Positions 1 to 7,120 are shown, counted from the first letter of the stretch. The stretch is DNA of 15,361 bases from Euryarchaeota archaeon UBA33 (GCA_002506745.1 DAYE01000022.1:168-15528), one strand, 5' to 3'. The notes: generated by a model from the letters alone, not told the origin. Program-made: numbers and translations.

Positions 1-14
1 TCATCTCTCTATAA

Positions 15-28
15 TTAACAATTGTTAA
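15..28. repeat. Perfect 14-nt palindrome
   Basis: TTAACAATTGTTAA is its own reverse complement. It is near the left edge, next to a TATA-like TTTATAAA at 36-43. It may be an operator for a gene beyond the left edge, or chance in AT-rich DNA. Confidence 0.35.
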
Positions 29-84
29 CTTCCCTTTATAAACTTTTCGGTTCCACCATCGTCTCCAGGAGAAAACCTCAAGGA

Positions 85-132
85 AAAAATGAAAAAAAGA
101 GAGAAAAACCAATGATCTTTTACCATCATTGG
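85..132 (-). terminator. Hairpin plus T-tract terminator of the small secreted-protein gene
   Basis: A perfect 8-bp stem, CCAATGAT (109-116) and ATCATTGG (125-132), encloses an 8-nt loop. Read on the minus strand it is followed at once by T-rich runs (complement of the A-rich stretch 85-108). It lies about 29 nt beyond the stop codon (161-163) of the minus-strand gene. Stem followed by oligo-T on the correct strand fits an intrinsic-type terminator; archaea commonly end transcripts at T-tracts even without a stem. Confidence 0.65.
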
Positions 133-160
133 TGATATGCGAAGGTCTTACGCCGTTGCT

Positions 161-499
161 TTAGGTAAACGATGTTCCGTGGAAGACCCCATTGATGAGG
201 AACAAGCCGTGATACCCGACGAACTTTCGGAGGAACGTTAGATGGTGTAGCACGTAGAACCCAGACACCGGCGGGTGAAATAATTTAATGATCGTATAGC
301 GGCAGAAAATCGCGGTCACCTCTTTCCGAAGCCCATAATCATGGTATCCAATAATGATTCCTCTCAGATACGTCCTGCCAAAGAGACCATCGACATTCGG
401 GTTCTGACGTTCATTGACAACCGGCTGTATTCCAGCGGCGATTGGTATCATTGCAAGCATCAGCGTTGTTATTAATAGCGCGACACAAACTTTCTTCAT
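161..499 (-). CDS. Small secreted protein of unknown function
   Basis: A 112-residue protein. It opens with a textbook signal peptide: MKK, a hydrophobic core rich in A/L/I (about residues 5-20) and an AAG region where cleavage is likely, so the mature product should be exported. The mature part has a G-R-T-Y-L-R-G-I-I-I-G stretch (about residues 41-51) followed by alternating hydrophobic/aromatic segments that look like beta strands, ending in several Gly and His residues. I recall an FGKTFIRG-type opening from small archaeal secreted proteins of unknown function, but this is memory and not a search. The ATG at 499 has both a GGAGGA-like sequence (503-510) and a TATA-like box 27 bp upstream, so whether it is leadered is unclear. 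It is monocistronic, divergent from the membrane protein at 719, and has its own terminator. No function can be assigned. Confidence 0.7.
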   Translation of the reverse strand: MKKVCVALLITTLMLAMIPIAAGIQPVVNERQNPNVDGLFGRTYLRGIIIGYHDYGLRKEVTAIFCRYTIIKLFHPPVSGFYVLHHLTFLRKFVGYHGLFLINGVFHGTSFT

Positions 500-520
500 G
501 TCCTTCCTCCATAATTTTTT

Positions 521-531
521 TTTATATAAAA
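521..531 (-). promoter_or_regulatory. TATA-like box for the secreted-protein gene
   Basis: TTTATATAAA-type sequence centred about 27 bp upstream of the ATG at 499 on the minus strand. This is the strongest TATA match in the window. At this spacing transcription would begin at or next to the ATG, leaving the GGAGGA at 503-510 outside the mRNA; alternatively initiation is a little further upstream and the GGAGGA acts as a Shine-Dalgarno. Confidence 0.6.
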
Positions 532-687
532 TAGAAAGACGATAGGTTATATTAATATTTGCATCCCAATATTCTTTATATACTTCCGTCCACCACTAGG
601 AATGAAGGATAAAAAACGTGCAAAAGAAGCGGTCGAAAAGGATCTATGCTCACCGTTGCCCACCAGATTTTTTTCCTGGAGAACAAT

Positions 688-698
688 AATTATAAAGA
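688..698 (+). promoter_or_regulatory. TATA-like box for the membrane protein at 719
   Basis: AATTATAAAG centred about 26 bp before the ATG at 719, with a purine-rich flank (GGAGAACAA) where a BRE would sit. The position predicts a leaderless mRNA. The rest of the 500-718 divergent region shows no gene I would support. Confidence 0.5.
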
Positions 699-718
699 AG
701 TGAATCATCATAGCAACC

Positions 719-1255
719 ATGCTTTGGGAACTCATTGCTCTCCTCGCCTTAGCCGCGATGTTCTACTTGGGAAGAAAGAACATTGTTTTTTATCTCTGGG
801 CGTTCCTCATCGGTATCTTCGTAGGGTTCTGGTGGGAACTGTGGGCGGAATCAAAGTTCTCATATACTGGATTCTCTCTTTATCTCTGGAAAGATGTTCC
901 AGCGGCAATTATCCTGCTCTGGGGCGTGGTCATTGCTGGGTTTGTATTAATCAGTGATTATCTGCAGAAAAAAATCCCGGTGAGCAAGAAAGGAAACCAC
1001 GCGGAACTAAAAAATTGCCTTTTCTGGGATGTCGTGGTATCACTGGTGATCGGTATGGTCATGGAGATACTTGGCAGCAGCTTTTTCGACATGTGGGGGT
1101 ACCCACCGAATTCCATGCCTGCGATTCTCAACATCCCGATCCAATGGCTCTTTGGCTGGGGATGGATCGGCCTGTTTGTGTCAGCATTCATCCGGAGATA
1201 CTACATGTTCCGCGACTCGGCTCTAAAAACAACACAATCTGTCAAAGACCTTTAA
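719..1255 (+). CDS. Multi-pass integral membrane protein, function unknown
   Basis: A 178-residue very hydrophobic protein. About five membrane segments can be seen: near residues 1-18, 22-42, 60-82, 100-125 and 139-162, with short loops and a Lys-rich cytoplasmic-looking loop after the third. Acidic residues lie inside or at the edge of membrane segments (WWELW near residue 40; GMVMEILG and FFDMWGY near 115-130), which suggests a catalytic or binding role rather than a simple anchor. The Trp-Glu and Trp-Lys-Asp-Val-Pro pattern is vaguely like carotenoid-modifying membrane enzymes (DUF422/CruF style), but this is a weak impression and I do not assign it. The ATG at 719 is chosen because a TATA-like box is 26 bp upstream. 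It is followed 51 nt later by the acyltransferase-like pair on the same strand. Confidence 0.7.
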   Translation: MLWELIALLALAAMFYLGRKNIVFYLWAFLIGIFVGFWWELWAESKFSYTGFSLYLWKDVPAAIILLWGVVIAGFVLISDYLQKKIPVSKKGNHAELKNCLFWDVVVSLVIGMVMEILGSSFFDMWGYPPNSMPAILNIPIQWLFGWGWIGLFVSAFIRRYYMFRDSALKTTQSVKDL

Positions 1256-1306
1256 TAAAGCCATTGAAGAAAACACTTATCCAATCAGACAGAATTGAGG
1301 ATAGGT

Positions 1307-2058
1307 ATGACGCGCTATCGCGATGGATACAGGAACGGCATGCAAAAATATGATTTCTCTTTGAAATCCATCAGCCGGGTGCTCATCCTCCTGCTCGCAC
1401 CTTTTTTCGCCTACACGCTTGGGTTATTTCCTCTTCTTTGGTCACTCGTGTTCGTCCTTGGATACCTCAACCTGGGCAACATCCTTCATCTCCTCTTCTT
1501 TTCAGGGTTCCTCGTGGTCTTGTTCTTCCTGTTCATCGTCATTGAGACTTTCATCCCTGGGCTCTTCATCCGTCTCCTTCGCATACGGGTGGCTGAAGGA
1601 ACCTATGGCATTTCCATTCTTGACTGGAATTTTTTCAAATACTCCTTGTTTTATGCACTCTATCGCCTGTCATTAAAACTCAGTAATGTTCTCCCCTTGC
1701 GCCTCCTCTGAGGATCCGCTATCTCAAATTAGTGGGGTTAAAAATAGGCAAAACCAGCATGCTTGCTGGTAGTGAAATCATCCATGATCCCTACCTGATC
1801 GAGATTGGAGAACAAATGATGGTAGGCGGATGGTCCCATTTGCTCAGTCACATCGGTGAGAGGAAACTCGTAATGAAGAAGGTAACAATCGGTAATAACT
1901 GCCTCATCGGGGGGTTCTCGGTGATCATGCCTGGAGTTGTGATCGAGGACAACGTGACCCTTGGTCTCCACAGCGTCGTGATCAAAGACACGCGTCTGGA
2001 GCAAGGGAAATTCTATGCAGGGACCCCGGCAAAGGAAGTAATAAAGGACAAAAAATAG
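1307..2058 (+). pseudogene. Frameshifted membrane-anchored hexapeptide-repeat acyltransferase-like gene (first of a tandem pair)
   Basis: Two reading frames together match the intact gene at 2113 from end to end. Frame 2 (1307-1711) gives the two to three membrane segments and the conserved ETFIPGLFIRLLRIR block, then stops at TGA 1709-1711 just after LPLRLL. Frame 1 continues without a break as RIRYLKLVGLKIGKTSM and the hexapeptide-repeat domain to the stop at 2058. The intact paralogue reads VPLRLLFLKLVGLQIGKGSM at the same point, so a shift of -1 (or +2) near 1703-1712 restores a protein of about 249 residues. No slippery heptamer is present, so a mutation or an assembly error is more likely than programmed frameshifting. 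ATG 1307 is the proposed start (ATG 1340 is also possible; TTG 1295 is unlikely). If the base call is wrong this is an intact gene. Confidence 0.75.
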
Positions 2059-2082
2059 ATTCATTTCTTCAATTGAAAAATT

Positions 2083-2091
2083 CTTTATATC
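2083..2091 (+). promoter_or_regulatory. TATA-like box for the intact acyltransferase-like gene
   Basis: CTTTATATC centred about 26 bp upstream of ATG 2113, in the 54-nt gap after the broken paralogue. It indicates that the second copy has its own promoter and does not depend on read-through from the damaged first copy. Confidence 0.5.
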
Positions 2092-2112
2092 CTTACGTTA
2101 TCCTTTTCGTAA

Positions 2113-2871
2113 ATGAACAACGAGGAATTCTCCGTTCAACCCGGTTTTTCAATCAGATCCATAAGGAGAGGAGCAGTGCTATTTCTTCTACCGGTCTCAG
2201 CCTATGTTCTTGGACTGTTGCCAGTCATTTTCTCATATGTTTTCATCATCCGACATATCCCTTTTTCAGGGGTCGTACATTATGTTCTCCATGCCGTTCT
2301 TCTCGTGTTTTGTTTCTTTTTTTTCATCATTTTTGAAACGTTCGTCCCTGGTCTTTTTATCAAACTCTTTCGCATCCGGGTCAAGGAAGGGGAATACGAT
2401 CTTTCCCTGAAAGATGGCGGTTTTTTCCGTCATCTGTTGTTTTTCACCCTCTATCGTCCATCGCTCAGCCTTGTGGGTATCATTCCTTTGGTGCCGCTTC
2501 GGTTGTTATTTTTAAAACTAGTGGGGTTACAGATTGGGAAAGGAAGCATGGTCGCCGGGACCGAGTTGATCGACGAGCCCTTCGCAGTGACCATCGGAGA
2601 TCACACCTTGATCGGCGGGTATGCGATGATCTACACCCATCTTTCATTTAAGAAAATGATCAATAAAAAGGTACGAATCGGCAATAATTGTTTCATTGGG
2701 AACAGATCAGTGATTTTACCTGGTGTGACCATCGAGGATGACGTGATCGTGCAACCAGGTAGCGTCGTACAATCCGATCAGGTGTTAGAAAAGGGCGGTG
2801 TCTATCAAGGCAATCCGGCAATAAAATATGGGGGTTGCATGAAGACTTTGTTGAACAAACACCTTTCATAG
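2113..2871 (+). CDS. Membrane-anchored hexapeptide-repeat (LbH) acyltransferase-like protein
   Basis: A 252-residue protein with two parts. Residues about 18-80 form two or three membrane segments, followed by the ETFVPGLFIKLFRIR block and an amphipathic stretch. Residues about 138-240 form a left-handed beta-helix with [IV]-G-x-x-x hexapeptide repeats: LQIGKGSM, VTIGDHTLIGG, VRIGNNCFIGNRSVILPGVTIEDD, then an NPA-type cap. The combination of membrane segments and hexapeptide repeats resembles the C-terminal membrane/LbH region of non-ribosomal peptide synthetase-like and Pls-type proteins, and acyltransferases of that fold. A His near residue 175 (IYTHLSF) could be the general base usual in LbH acyltransferases. 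The acceptor and acyl donor cannot be inferred. It is a clear paralogue of the broken gene just upstream, so the locus arose by tandem duplication. ATG 2113 fits the TATA spacing. Confidence 0.8.
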   Translation: MNNEEFSVQPGFSIRSIRRGAVLFLLPVSAYVLGLLPVIFSYVFIIRHIPFSGVVHYVLHAVLLVFCFFFFIIFETFVPGLFIKLFRIRVKEGEYDLSLKDGGFFRHLLFFTLYRPSLSLVGIIPLVPLRLLFLKLVGLQIGKGSMVAGTELIDEPFAVTIGDHTLIGGYAMIYTHLSFKKMINKKVRIGNNCFIGNRSVILPGVTIEDDVIVQPGSVVQSDQVLEKGGVYQGNPAIKYGGCMKTLLNKHLS

Positions 2872-2948
2872 AAGAAATGACTTGAAAACTTTTAAAACTG
2901 GAGTCGATGTCCTTCACCAGAAACATATAAGATAGAATCCCTCTTGTA

Positions 2949-2956
2949 TTTTTTTT
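2949..2956 (+). terminator. Possible oligo-T terminator
   Basis: A run of eight T on the plus strand, about 78 nt after the stop of the acyltransferase-like gene. Oligo-T runs terminate archaeal RNA polymerase. No strong stem precedes it, so this is a modest call. Confidence 0.35.
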
Positions 2957-3048
2957 AGAAGCAGGGATATGAGATTCTGCATAATAACATGGGCTTAGTG
3001 GTCTGAAGGTTATGAAGTAAGAAAAAACGCCCACAAAAACGACGTATT

Positions 3049-3080
3049 ATCGACGAACTTTTTCCTTTCGTTTTGTCGAT
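3049..3080. repeat. Inverted repeat upstream of the btaA-like gene
   Basis: ATCGACGAA (3049-3057) pairs with TTTGTCGAT (3072-3080) with one G-U wobble, across a 14-nt pyrimidine-rich loop. It could be an operator or an RNA hairpin. It lies about 125-155 bp upstream of the proposed start codon of the btaA-like gene. Confidence 0.4.
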
Positions 3081-3119
3081 TAAAATGAAAAACATAATCA
3101 CTAAAGGAATCTCACCCCT

Positions 3120-3155
3120 TTGTGCGTAGTCATTGTGTAATTACGCAAAGCACAA
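3120..3155. repeat. Nested inverted repeats just upstream of the btaA-like promoter
   Basis: TTGTGC (3120-3125) pairs with GCACAA (3150-3155), TGCGTA (3123-3128) pairs with TACGCA (3142-3147), and GTAATTAC (3136-3143) is itself palindromic. Overlapping dyads immediately upstream of a TATA box are typical of a repressor or activator site. The same bases would be codons if translation began at GTG 3122, which I think less likely. Confidence 0.4.
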
Positions 3156-3172
3156 TTCATGAGAAAGTGAAT

Positions 3173-3182
3173 GATATTATAC
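3173..3182 (+). promoter_or_regulatory. TATA-like box for the btaA-like gene
   Basis: GATATTATAC is centred about 28 bp before ATG 3206, the same spacing as at several other genes in this window. This is the main reason for choosing ATG 3206 over the upstream GTG 3122. Confidence 0.5.
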
Positions 3183-3205
3183 TTATCGTGGTTTATCATT
3201 TGTTG

Positions 3206-4357
3206 ATGAAGACATCCCGAGGCCGGTATTATCACTCAAAGCTCTTCACCATGAATAAAATTGATTATTACACGTGCTGGGAGGATTTCAAAGTAATTCA
3301 AAAAGCCTTACAGGTCGATAGGGGTGACGTCATTTTTTCCATAACCTCTGGAGGTTGTAACATTCTTAACTTTCTAGTCTATGACCCAAAAAAAATTGTC
3401 GCGGTTGATTACAACCCATATCAAAACTACCTTTTAGAATTAAAGATGGAAGCGTTAAGGATCCTAGATTACCAGCAATTTTTACAATTCATGGGCGTTA
3501 AACCCTCGAGTAAAAGAGAACAATTATATGAGACCATAAGACAAAACCTAAGCAATAAGGCTCGAGCACTATGGGATAGGAACTCGTACGCGATTCAAAA
3601 AGGGGTACTGCTCGTTGGCGAACAAAACGTAAAAAATGTTGGCAAATTCTTGCGGTTCTTCAAAGGGAGATCGACGATCGAAAATTTTTTCCTCACCTGT
3701 GATATCAAGGAGCAAACCGAATATTTTAATCACAACATCTACGGATTCCCTTGGCGGCTCTATCAGTGGTTCACCTCCCAGGATCAGGTTGTGAAATTAA
3801 TCTTATGCCTGCGAGCAGTACGAGAACTCCCATATCGGAGGAAACGGTCAACAGGGTATCTCGAGTATCTCCGACACGTCCATTATCCACCAGAGCATAC
3901 GAAGATCGTCGAAGAAGTGTTCAGCTTCCTGCCCGTACAACAAAATCATTTCGCATCACTGATGTTATTAGGATACTATCATAATAAGGAGTGTTTCCCC
4001 CCATACCTGATGGAACAAAACTACAATAAGGTGCGACAAAGACTTGAGAGAATAGAAATGATGTCGGCTCCCGTAGCTGAGGTGTTACCTATGTTTCCTC
4101 GTGAGTATTTTACGAAATTCAACCTCTCAAACATCTTTGACTGGGTGGAACATACGGCCTTTCATCAGCAGCTCAGAGAGCTCATCAAATATGGGAGCGA
4201 AGGGGGAAAAATATTGTACACCACGACAAGGAGCGACCGGGGAATCCCAACCGAAATCACCGCCCTTTCCCAAGAGGCACAGCTTGCCTCTGAACTCATC
4301 CATGAAGATAGGACAACACTGTACAGCAAGTATCAACTAGGGACTATCCGCAAGTAA
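3206..4357 (+). CDS. BtaA-like (DUF3419) S-adenosylmethionine:lipid 3-amino-3-carboxypropyl transferase
   Basis: A 383-residue protein from ATG 3206; the frame stays open back to GTG 3122 and an internal ATG lies at 3251. Family hallmarks: YYTCWED (residues 21-27), a SAM-binding motif I of the form ITSGGCNIL (46-54), AVDYNPYQNYLLELK (66-80), and a C-terminal FDW...GGKILYTTTRSDRGIP block that closes the Rossmann-like methyltransferase fold. In bacteria BtaA moves the 3-amino-3-carboxypropyl group of SAM onto diacylglycerol to give diacylglyceryl-homoserine, which BtaB then N-methylates to the betaine lipid DGTS. Length fits BtaA (about 380-420). If the host is archaeal, the acceptor is probably an ether lipid or another alcohol, which is inference. 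No BtaB fusion is present; two separate SAM methyltransferases are in the window. It converges on the sulfotransferase gene with only 4 nt between stops. Confidence 0.82.
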   Translation: MKTSRGRYYHSKLFTMNKIDYYTCWEDFKVIQKALQVDRGDVIFSITSGGCNILNFLVYDPKKIVAVDYNPYQNYLLELKMEALRILDYQQFLQFMGVKPSSKREQLYETIRQNLSNKARALWDRNSYAIQKGVLLVGEQNVKNVGKFLRFFKGRSTIENFFLTCDIKEQTEYFNHNIYGFPWRLYQWFTSQDQVVKLILCLRAVRELPYRRKRSTGYLEYLRHVHYPPEHTKIVEEVFSFLPVQQNHFASLMLLGYYHNKECFPPYLMEQNYNKVRQRLERIEMMSAPVAEVLPMFPREYFTKFNLSNIFDWVEHTAFHQQLRELIKYGSEGGKILYTTTRSDRGIPTEITALSQEAQLASELIHEDRTTLYSKYQLGTIRK

Positions 4358-4361
4358 CCCG

Positions 4362-5390
4362 CTATGCTTTAAAAGCAGTATCGTTTGGTTCAACATCGTG
4401 AGAATAGAGACGAATATCGAACGCGGAGACGATCCTTAGGATTCGCTCGATTTGTTTTTCCGATAGAGAGGTCTTCCATTGGGAAAGATGACAGTCTGGT
4501 CTCCTCAAATCCCACTTGCTCTCCTTGGTGGTCACCACGCTCGGCTTCCTATAGCGGTGAAACCCCATGCTTGGGACGGTCCTCTGTCCGAGCGTAGAAA
4601 AAAGACGCTCGAGTCCATCCTTTTGTCGAAGGAGATGCTCATAGACAACGAGGTTCCAGCGGTTCGAGGTTGGGTGAGATAGCACGTTGTAATTATCCAA
4701 ACACCATACCGCTGCCAGGATTTCCTCTTGTGTTGAAACTGCATTGACCACGTTGATAACATTTGTGCTGAGACCGTCTATCTCCTTCACCTCATCCAAG
4801 AGGGTAGCCTTGGTCGGGAACACGTCTATGTATGGGGGAGTGGTCGTGTGATATCCGCAAAGCCCTGTCTTAAGCTGAGATGCAACGACAGCGCATGGAT
4901 GACGGACAATGCAAACGATGCCCCGCAGACGAAATTGCCGTGCAACCCACGGCAGCATGCGATTCATATTCACAGATTTCACAATGAGCTTGTCGTTGAA
5001 CAAATATTTGATGAAGGTACTAGGAGAAAATCCTTGCAGGACATCTGCCAAGGGATTGTCTTTTATCGGGAGGCGCGCGGATTTTCCCTCAAATATGTAC
5101 TCGAGATACTGTTGCCCTTGTGGCCAAGTGCTATCAGGAGGAATGTAGGTTCGTGATCGAAATCCAATCTCAAAAGATTCAGGGAACCAGATGGGGTTCA
5201 GCGGTTCGAATACGTAGGTGTATCCAGACAATGTACTGAGGATATTCATGACCCACGTCGTTCCTGAGCGAGGTGATCCAACAATCAAGATAGTGTCTTT
5301 GCTATCAATGTGTTTTCCTCTGTATAATCTGGCGTTCAGACTTTGGATGACTCTAGACAGGGAGCTTGAGGTCGACATTTCACACGACAT
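4362..5390 (-). CDS. PAPS-dependent sulfotransferase family protein
   Basis: A 342-residue protein. The 5'-phosphosulfate-binding loop GSPRSGTTWV is at residues 38-47. The 3'-phosphate site is IVRHPCAVVASQL at 161-173, with Arg163 and Ser171 as the expected contacts. Both are diagnostic of the PAPS sulfotransferase fold, which transfers sulfate to hydroxyls or amines of glycans, lipids or small molecules. No signal peptide or membrane segment is seen, so it is likely cytosolic. It is the last gene of a three-gene minus-strand operon, 26 nt after the radical SAM gene; no PAPS-synthesis gene is in the window. The ATG at 5390 is followed by another in-frame ATG four codons later (5378), so either may be used. 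Acceptor unknown. Confidence 0.83.
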   Translation of the reverse strand: MSCEMSTSSSLSRVIQSLNARLYRGKHIDSKDTILIVGSPRSGTTWVMNILSTLSGYTYVFEPLNPIWFPESFEIGFRSRTYIPPDSTWPQGQQYLEYIFEGKSARLPIKDNPLADVLQGFSPSTFIKYLFNDKLIVKSVNMNRMLPWVARQFRLRGIVCIVRHPCAVVASQLKTGLCGYHTTTPPYIDVFPTKATLLDEVKEIDGLSTNVINVVNAVSTQEEILAAVWCLDNYNVLSHPTSNRWNLVVYEHLLRQKDGLERLFSTLGQRTVPSMGFHRYRKPSVVTTKESKWDLRRPDCHLSQWKTSLSEKQIERILRIVSAFDIRLYSHDVEPNDTAFKA

Positions 5391-5416
5391 CCGTTATTCT
5401 CTGGAGAGGGAACCTG

Positions 5417-6385
5417 CTACCTCTCACCGCGTCTCCTACATTGTTTACGGTCACGGGGGAGCGTCAATATGTCGATCATGCGTTTATCAACGAGTTTCCA
5501 CCAATGGTGTGAAAGTATGCTCAAATACAGTGGGGATATACATCCGCAGAGACGACAATCTGCATTAATCCCAAGGAGGCAATGGTTGATTTCCTTCCCT
5601 TGATAATCATACCATTTCGTGTAACGAAACACAGGGCACTCCTCGCGATTGCCTTCGAAAAGGAGATCAACGAGGTGATGGGTCATTCGTACGAAATGTG
5701 GATATTCATCAACAACCCGATGAAGCTCTCTCTTTGCATACTCTCGTTCCTCACCTAAGACCGTCGGAGAAGCATCACCCTTGGGGGGAGTCAGGAAGAA
5801 GAAAGAAGCGCCGAACACATCGGTGTCTAGCCAATCATCGATGATGGATTGTATCTGATCAGTGGTTCCTTTTCTAAGGCAGCAAGAAAGCTGAACACGA
5901 TGGTCATTGTGATAGTTCTCAAAAATACGCTGCCATATTCCACTTCCCCGAATCCCATCATGAATGACTTTTCCACCATCAATGGATATCGCAAAAGGGA
6001 ATTTCAGATCGGAAGGGATCTTTATCAAACCATTACTTATGAGCGTGATATTCCGCCCGAAGAAACGATACGCAAACTCAACGACGTCCATGCGAAGGGT
6101 CGGCTCCCCACCGATGAGGAAGAGGGATCGGCACCCCTGTGCTTTCTCACGTTCGAAAAGAGTTTCGTATTCATCCAATGACAATTCATGTTCTCCCACG
6201 TCTTTGATTATCTGTTGCCGATCGAGATGCTGATACAAAGGATTAAATTCATACACATAACAATGAGGGCAGTACAAATTGCATCTCCTGGTGACCTCGT
6301 GGGTGTATCTCGCAGGTTTTTTCGTAAGAGAAGCAAGACCGTATATTCTGCATAAATCAATGAGACGTGCTGTCTGTTCAAACAT
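5417..6385 (-). CDS. Radical SAM protein with Cys-rich C-terminal tail
   Basis: A 322-residue protein. The 4Fe-4S/SAM motif CX3CX2C is C35-NLY-C39-PH-C42, followed by GGEPT at about 92-96 and an ISIDG strand typical of the radical SAM barrel. The C-terminal region contains a cluster of Cys (EECPVF, NHCLLG, DCRLCGC) like an abbreviated SPASM or auxiliary-cluster domain, suggesting at least one further Fe-S site. The opening THEVTRRCNLYCPHCY resembles the HpnH and peptide-modifying groups, but I do not assign either. It lies 13 nt downstream of the methyltransferase and 26 nt upstream of the sulfotransferase on the same strand, so a polycistronic message is almost certain. Substrate unknown. 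Confidence 0.82.
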   Translation of the reverse strand: MFEQTARLIDLCRIYGLASLTKKPARYTHEVTRRCNLYCPHCYVYEFNPLYQHLDRQQIIKDVGEHELSLDEYETLFEREKAQGCRSLFLIGGEPTLRMDVVEFAYRFFGRNITLISNGLIKIPSDLKFPFAISIDGGKVIHDGIRGSGIWQRIFENYHNDHRVQLSCCLRKGTTDQIQSIIDDWLDTDVFGASFFFLTPPKGDASPTVLGEEREYAKRELHRVVDEYPHFVRMTHHLVDLLFEGNREECPVFRYTKWYDYQGKEINHCLLGINADCRLCGCISPLYLSILSHHWWKLVDKRMIDILTLPRDRKQCRRRGER

Positions 6386-6398
6386 AGTATCGTTTCGG

Positions 6399-7022
6399 TT
6401 ATTGTTTTACAATCCACCAGTCCGTTTGTTTACCATGGAGCTGTATATTATTCTTTTCAGCAAATTCCAACACAGCCTTGCACACACCGATTTCCTTTGC
6501 CCAGAAATCATGCCCGCCGATGACCCCGCCAGGTTTCACTTTCGGATAAAAAAGTTCGATGTCTGTTTTCACGGCCTCGTACTCATGCGATCCATCGATA
6601 TAGACAAAATCTAAAATACCAGGGATATCATCGAGCGCTGCCTCTGATGTCTTTCGGATGAACGTGATCTTATCTTTATAACTCCCCAGATATCTTCTAG
6701 CTTCTTGATACGACGCATCGTCATCACGGTAGGGGTCGATCAGATACAATTTTTTAAGGGAAAGCATCGCCAACATTGTTTTTGCATTTAACCCGTATTC
6801 CACTCCGATCTCCACGCCAATTAGTGATTTGTTGTGAAAAAAATTAATCATGAATTTTGTCATAGGCCGGGTGAACCAATACCAAGGAGAGATTTTCTTC
6901 AAAAAAGCATACGGCTTGCTTTTATAGATGATGAGATCTGATACGTTGAATATCAATTCCTGGCTTTTCAAGAAACTTGTCAATGCCGAAGCCCCTTCCG
7001 TGTATTGGGAGTATAACGTCAT
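6399..7022 (-). CDS. Class I SAM-dependent methyltransferase, Methyltransf_24-like
   Basis: A 207-residue protein. SAM motif I is GVEIGVEYGLNA (69-80), the acidic end of strand 2 is LYLIDPY (92-98), and the C-terminal half carries VYIDGSHEYEAVKTDI (140-155) and GGVIGGHDFW (165-174). This D-G-S-H and G-H-D pattern is that of the TylF/CmcI-like Methyltransf_24 group, often O-methyltransferases acting on sugars or natural products, with metal ligands Asp/His. No membrane segment is present. First gene of a three-gene operon with the radical SAM and sulfotransferase genes. Start taken as ATG 7022; no TATA box is well placed for it, only a weak CTATCAATA about 26 bp upstream, so the exact start is uncertain. 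Substrate unknown. Confidence 0.8.
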   Translation of the reverse strand: MTLYSQYTEGASALTSFLKSQELIFNVSDLIIYKSKPYAFLKKISPWYWFTRPMTKFMINFFHNKSLIGVEIGVEYGLNAKTMLAMLSLKKLYLIDPYRDDDASYQEARRYLGSYKDKITFIRKTSEAALDDIPGILDFVYIDGSHEYEAVKTDIELFYPKVKPGGVIGGHDFWAKEIGVCKAVLEFAEKNNIQLHGKQTDWWIVKQ

Positions 7023-7120
7023 CGGTTTCTTGATATTTTATTGTTATTGATAGGCGAAAATCAACCCGTGTGTTTTTCAAAAGAAAGAATATTTCATTGA
7101 GCAGTAATATTACAAATATA
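7023..7120. promoter_or_regulatory. Divergent promoter region between the methyltransferase operon and the deacetylase
   Basis: A 98-nt AT-rich gap between two divergent genes. On the plus strand GAATATTT (7088-7095) is centred about 30 bp before ATG 7121. On the minus strand a weak CTATCAATA lies about 26 bp before ATG 7022. Sharing this short region suggests the operon and the deacetylase may be co-regulated. Confidence 0.45.

Larger units (their letters stand above)
2872..3205. other. Non-coding stretch between the acyltransferase-like gene and the btaA-like gene
   Basis: No convincing gene is seen in 334 nt. It holds a T8 run at 2949-2956, a possible T-tract terminator about 78 nt after the upstream stop; a weak TATA-like sequence near 2922-2931; an imperfect 9-bp inverted repeat at 3049-3080; a second set of inverted repeats at 3120-3155; and the TATA-like box proposed for the btaA-like gene. 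Only peptides of under 10 codons open here on the plus strand. A small RNA cannot be excluded. Confidence 0.5.

Noticed and set aside
547..735. 62-residue minus-strand open frame in the divergent region
   Set aside because: It covers the promoter of the gene at 719 and its start, has no recognisable domain and no promoter in the right place.
1695..1715. Programmed frameshift joining the two halves of the first acyltransferase-like copy
   Set aside because: No slippery heptamer precedes the TGA, and a +1 shift of the prfB type would enter the wrong frame; an indel or a sequencing error is simpler.
1738..2064. 108-residue minus-strand frame opposite the hexapeptide domain
   Set aside because: It is antisense to a clear hexapeptide-repeat coding frame and has no domain of its own.
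2693..3034. 113-residue minus-strand frame at the end of the acyltransferase-like gene
   Set aside because: Most of it is antisense to the coding end of the LbH domain and the rest lies in AT-rich spacer; no features of a real protein.
3122..3205. GTG 3122 as start of the btaA-like gene
   Set aside because: The extension covers nested inverted repeats and a TATA-like box and is not like BtaA N-termini that I recall; ATG 3206 has the expected promoter spacing. Not fully excluded.
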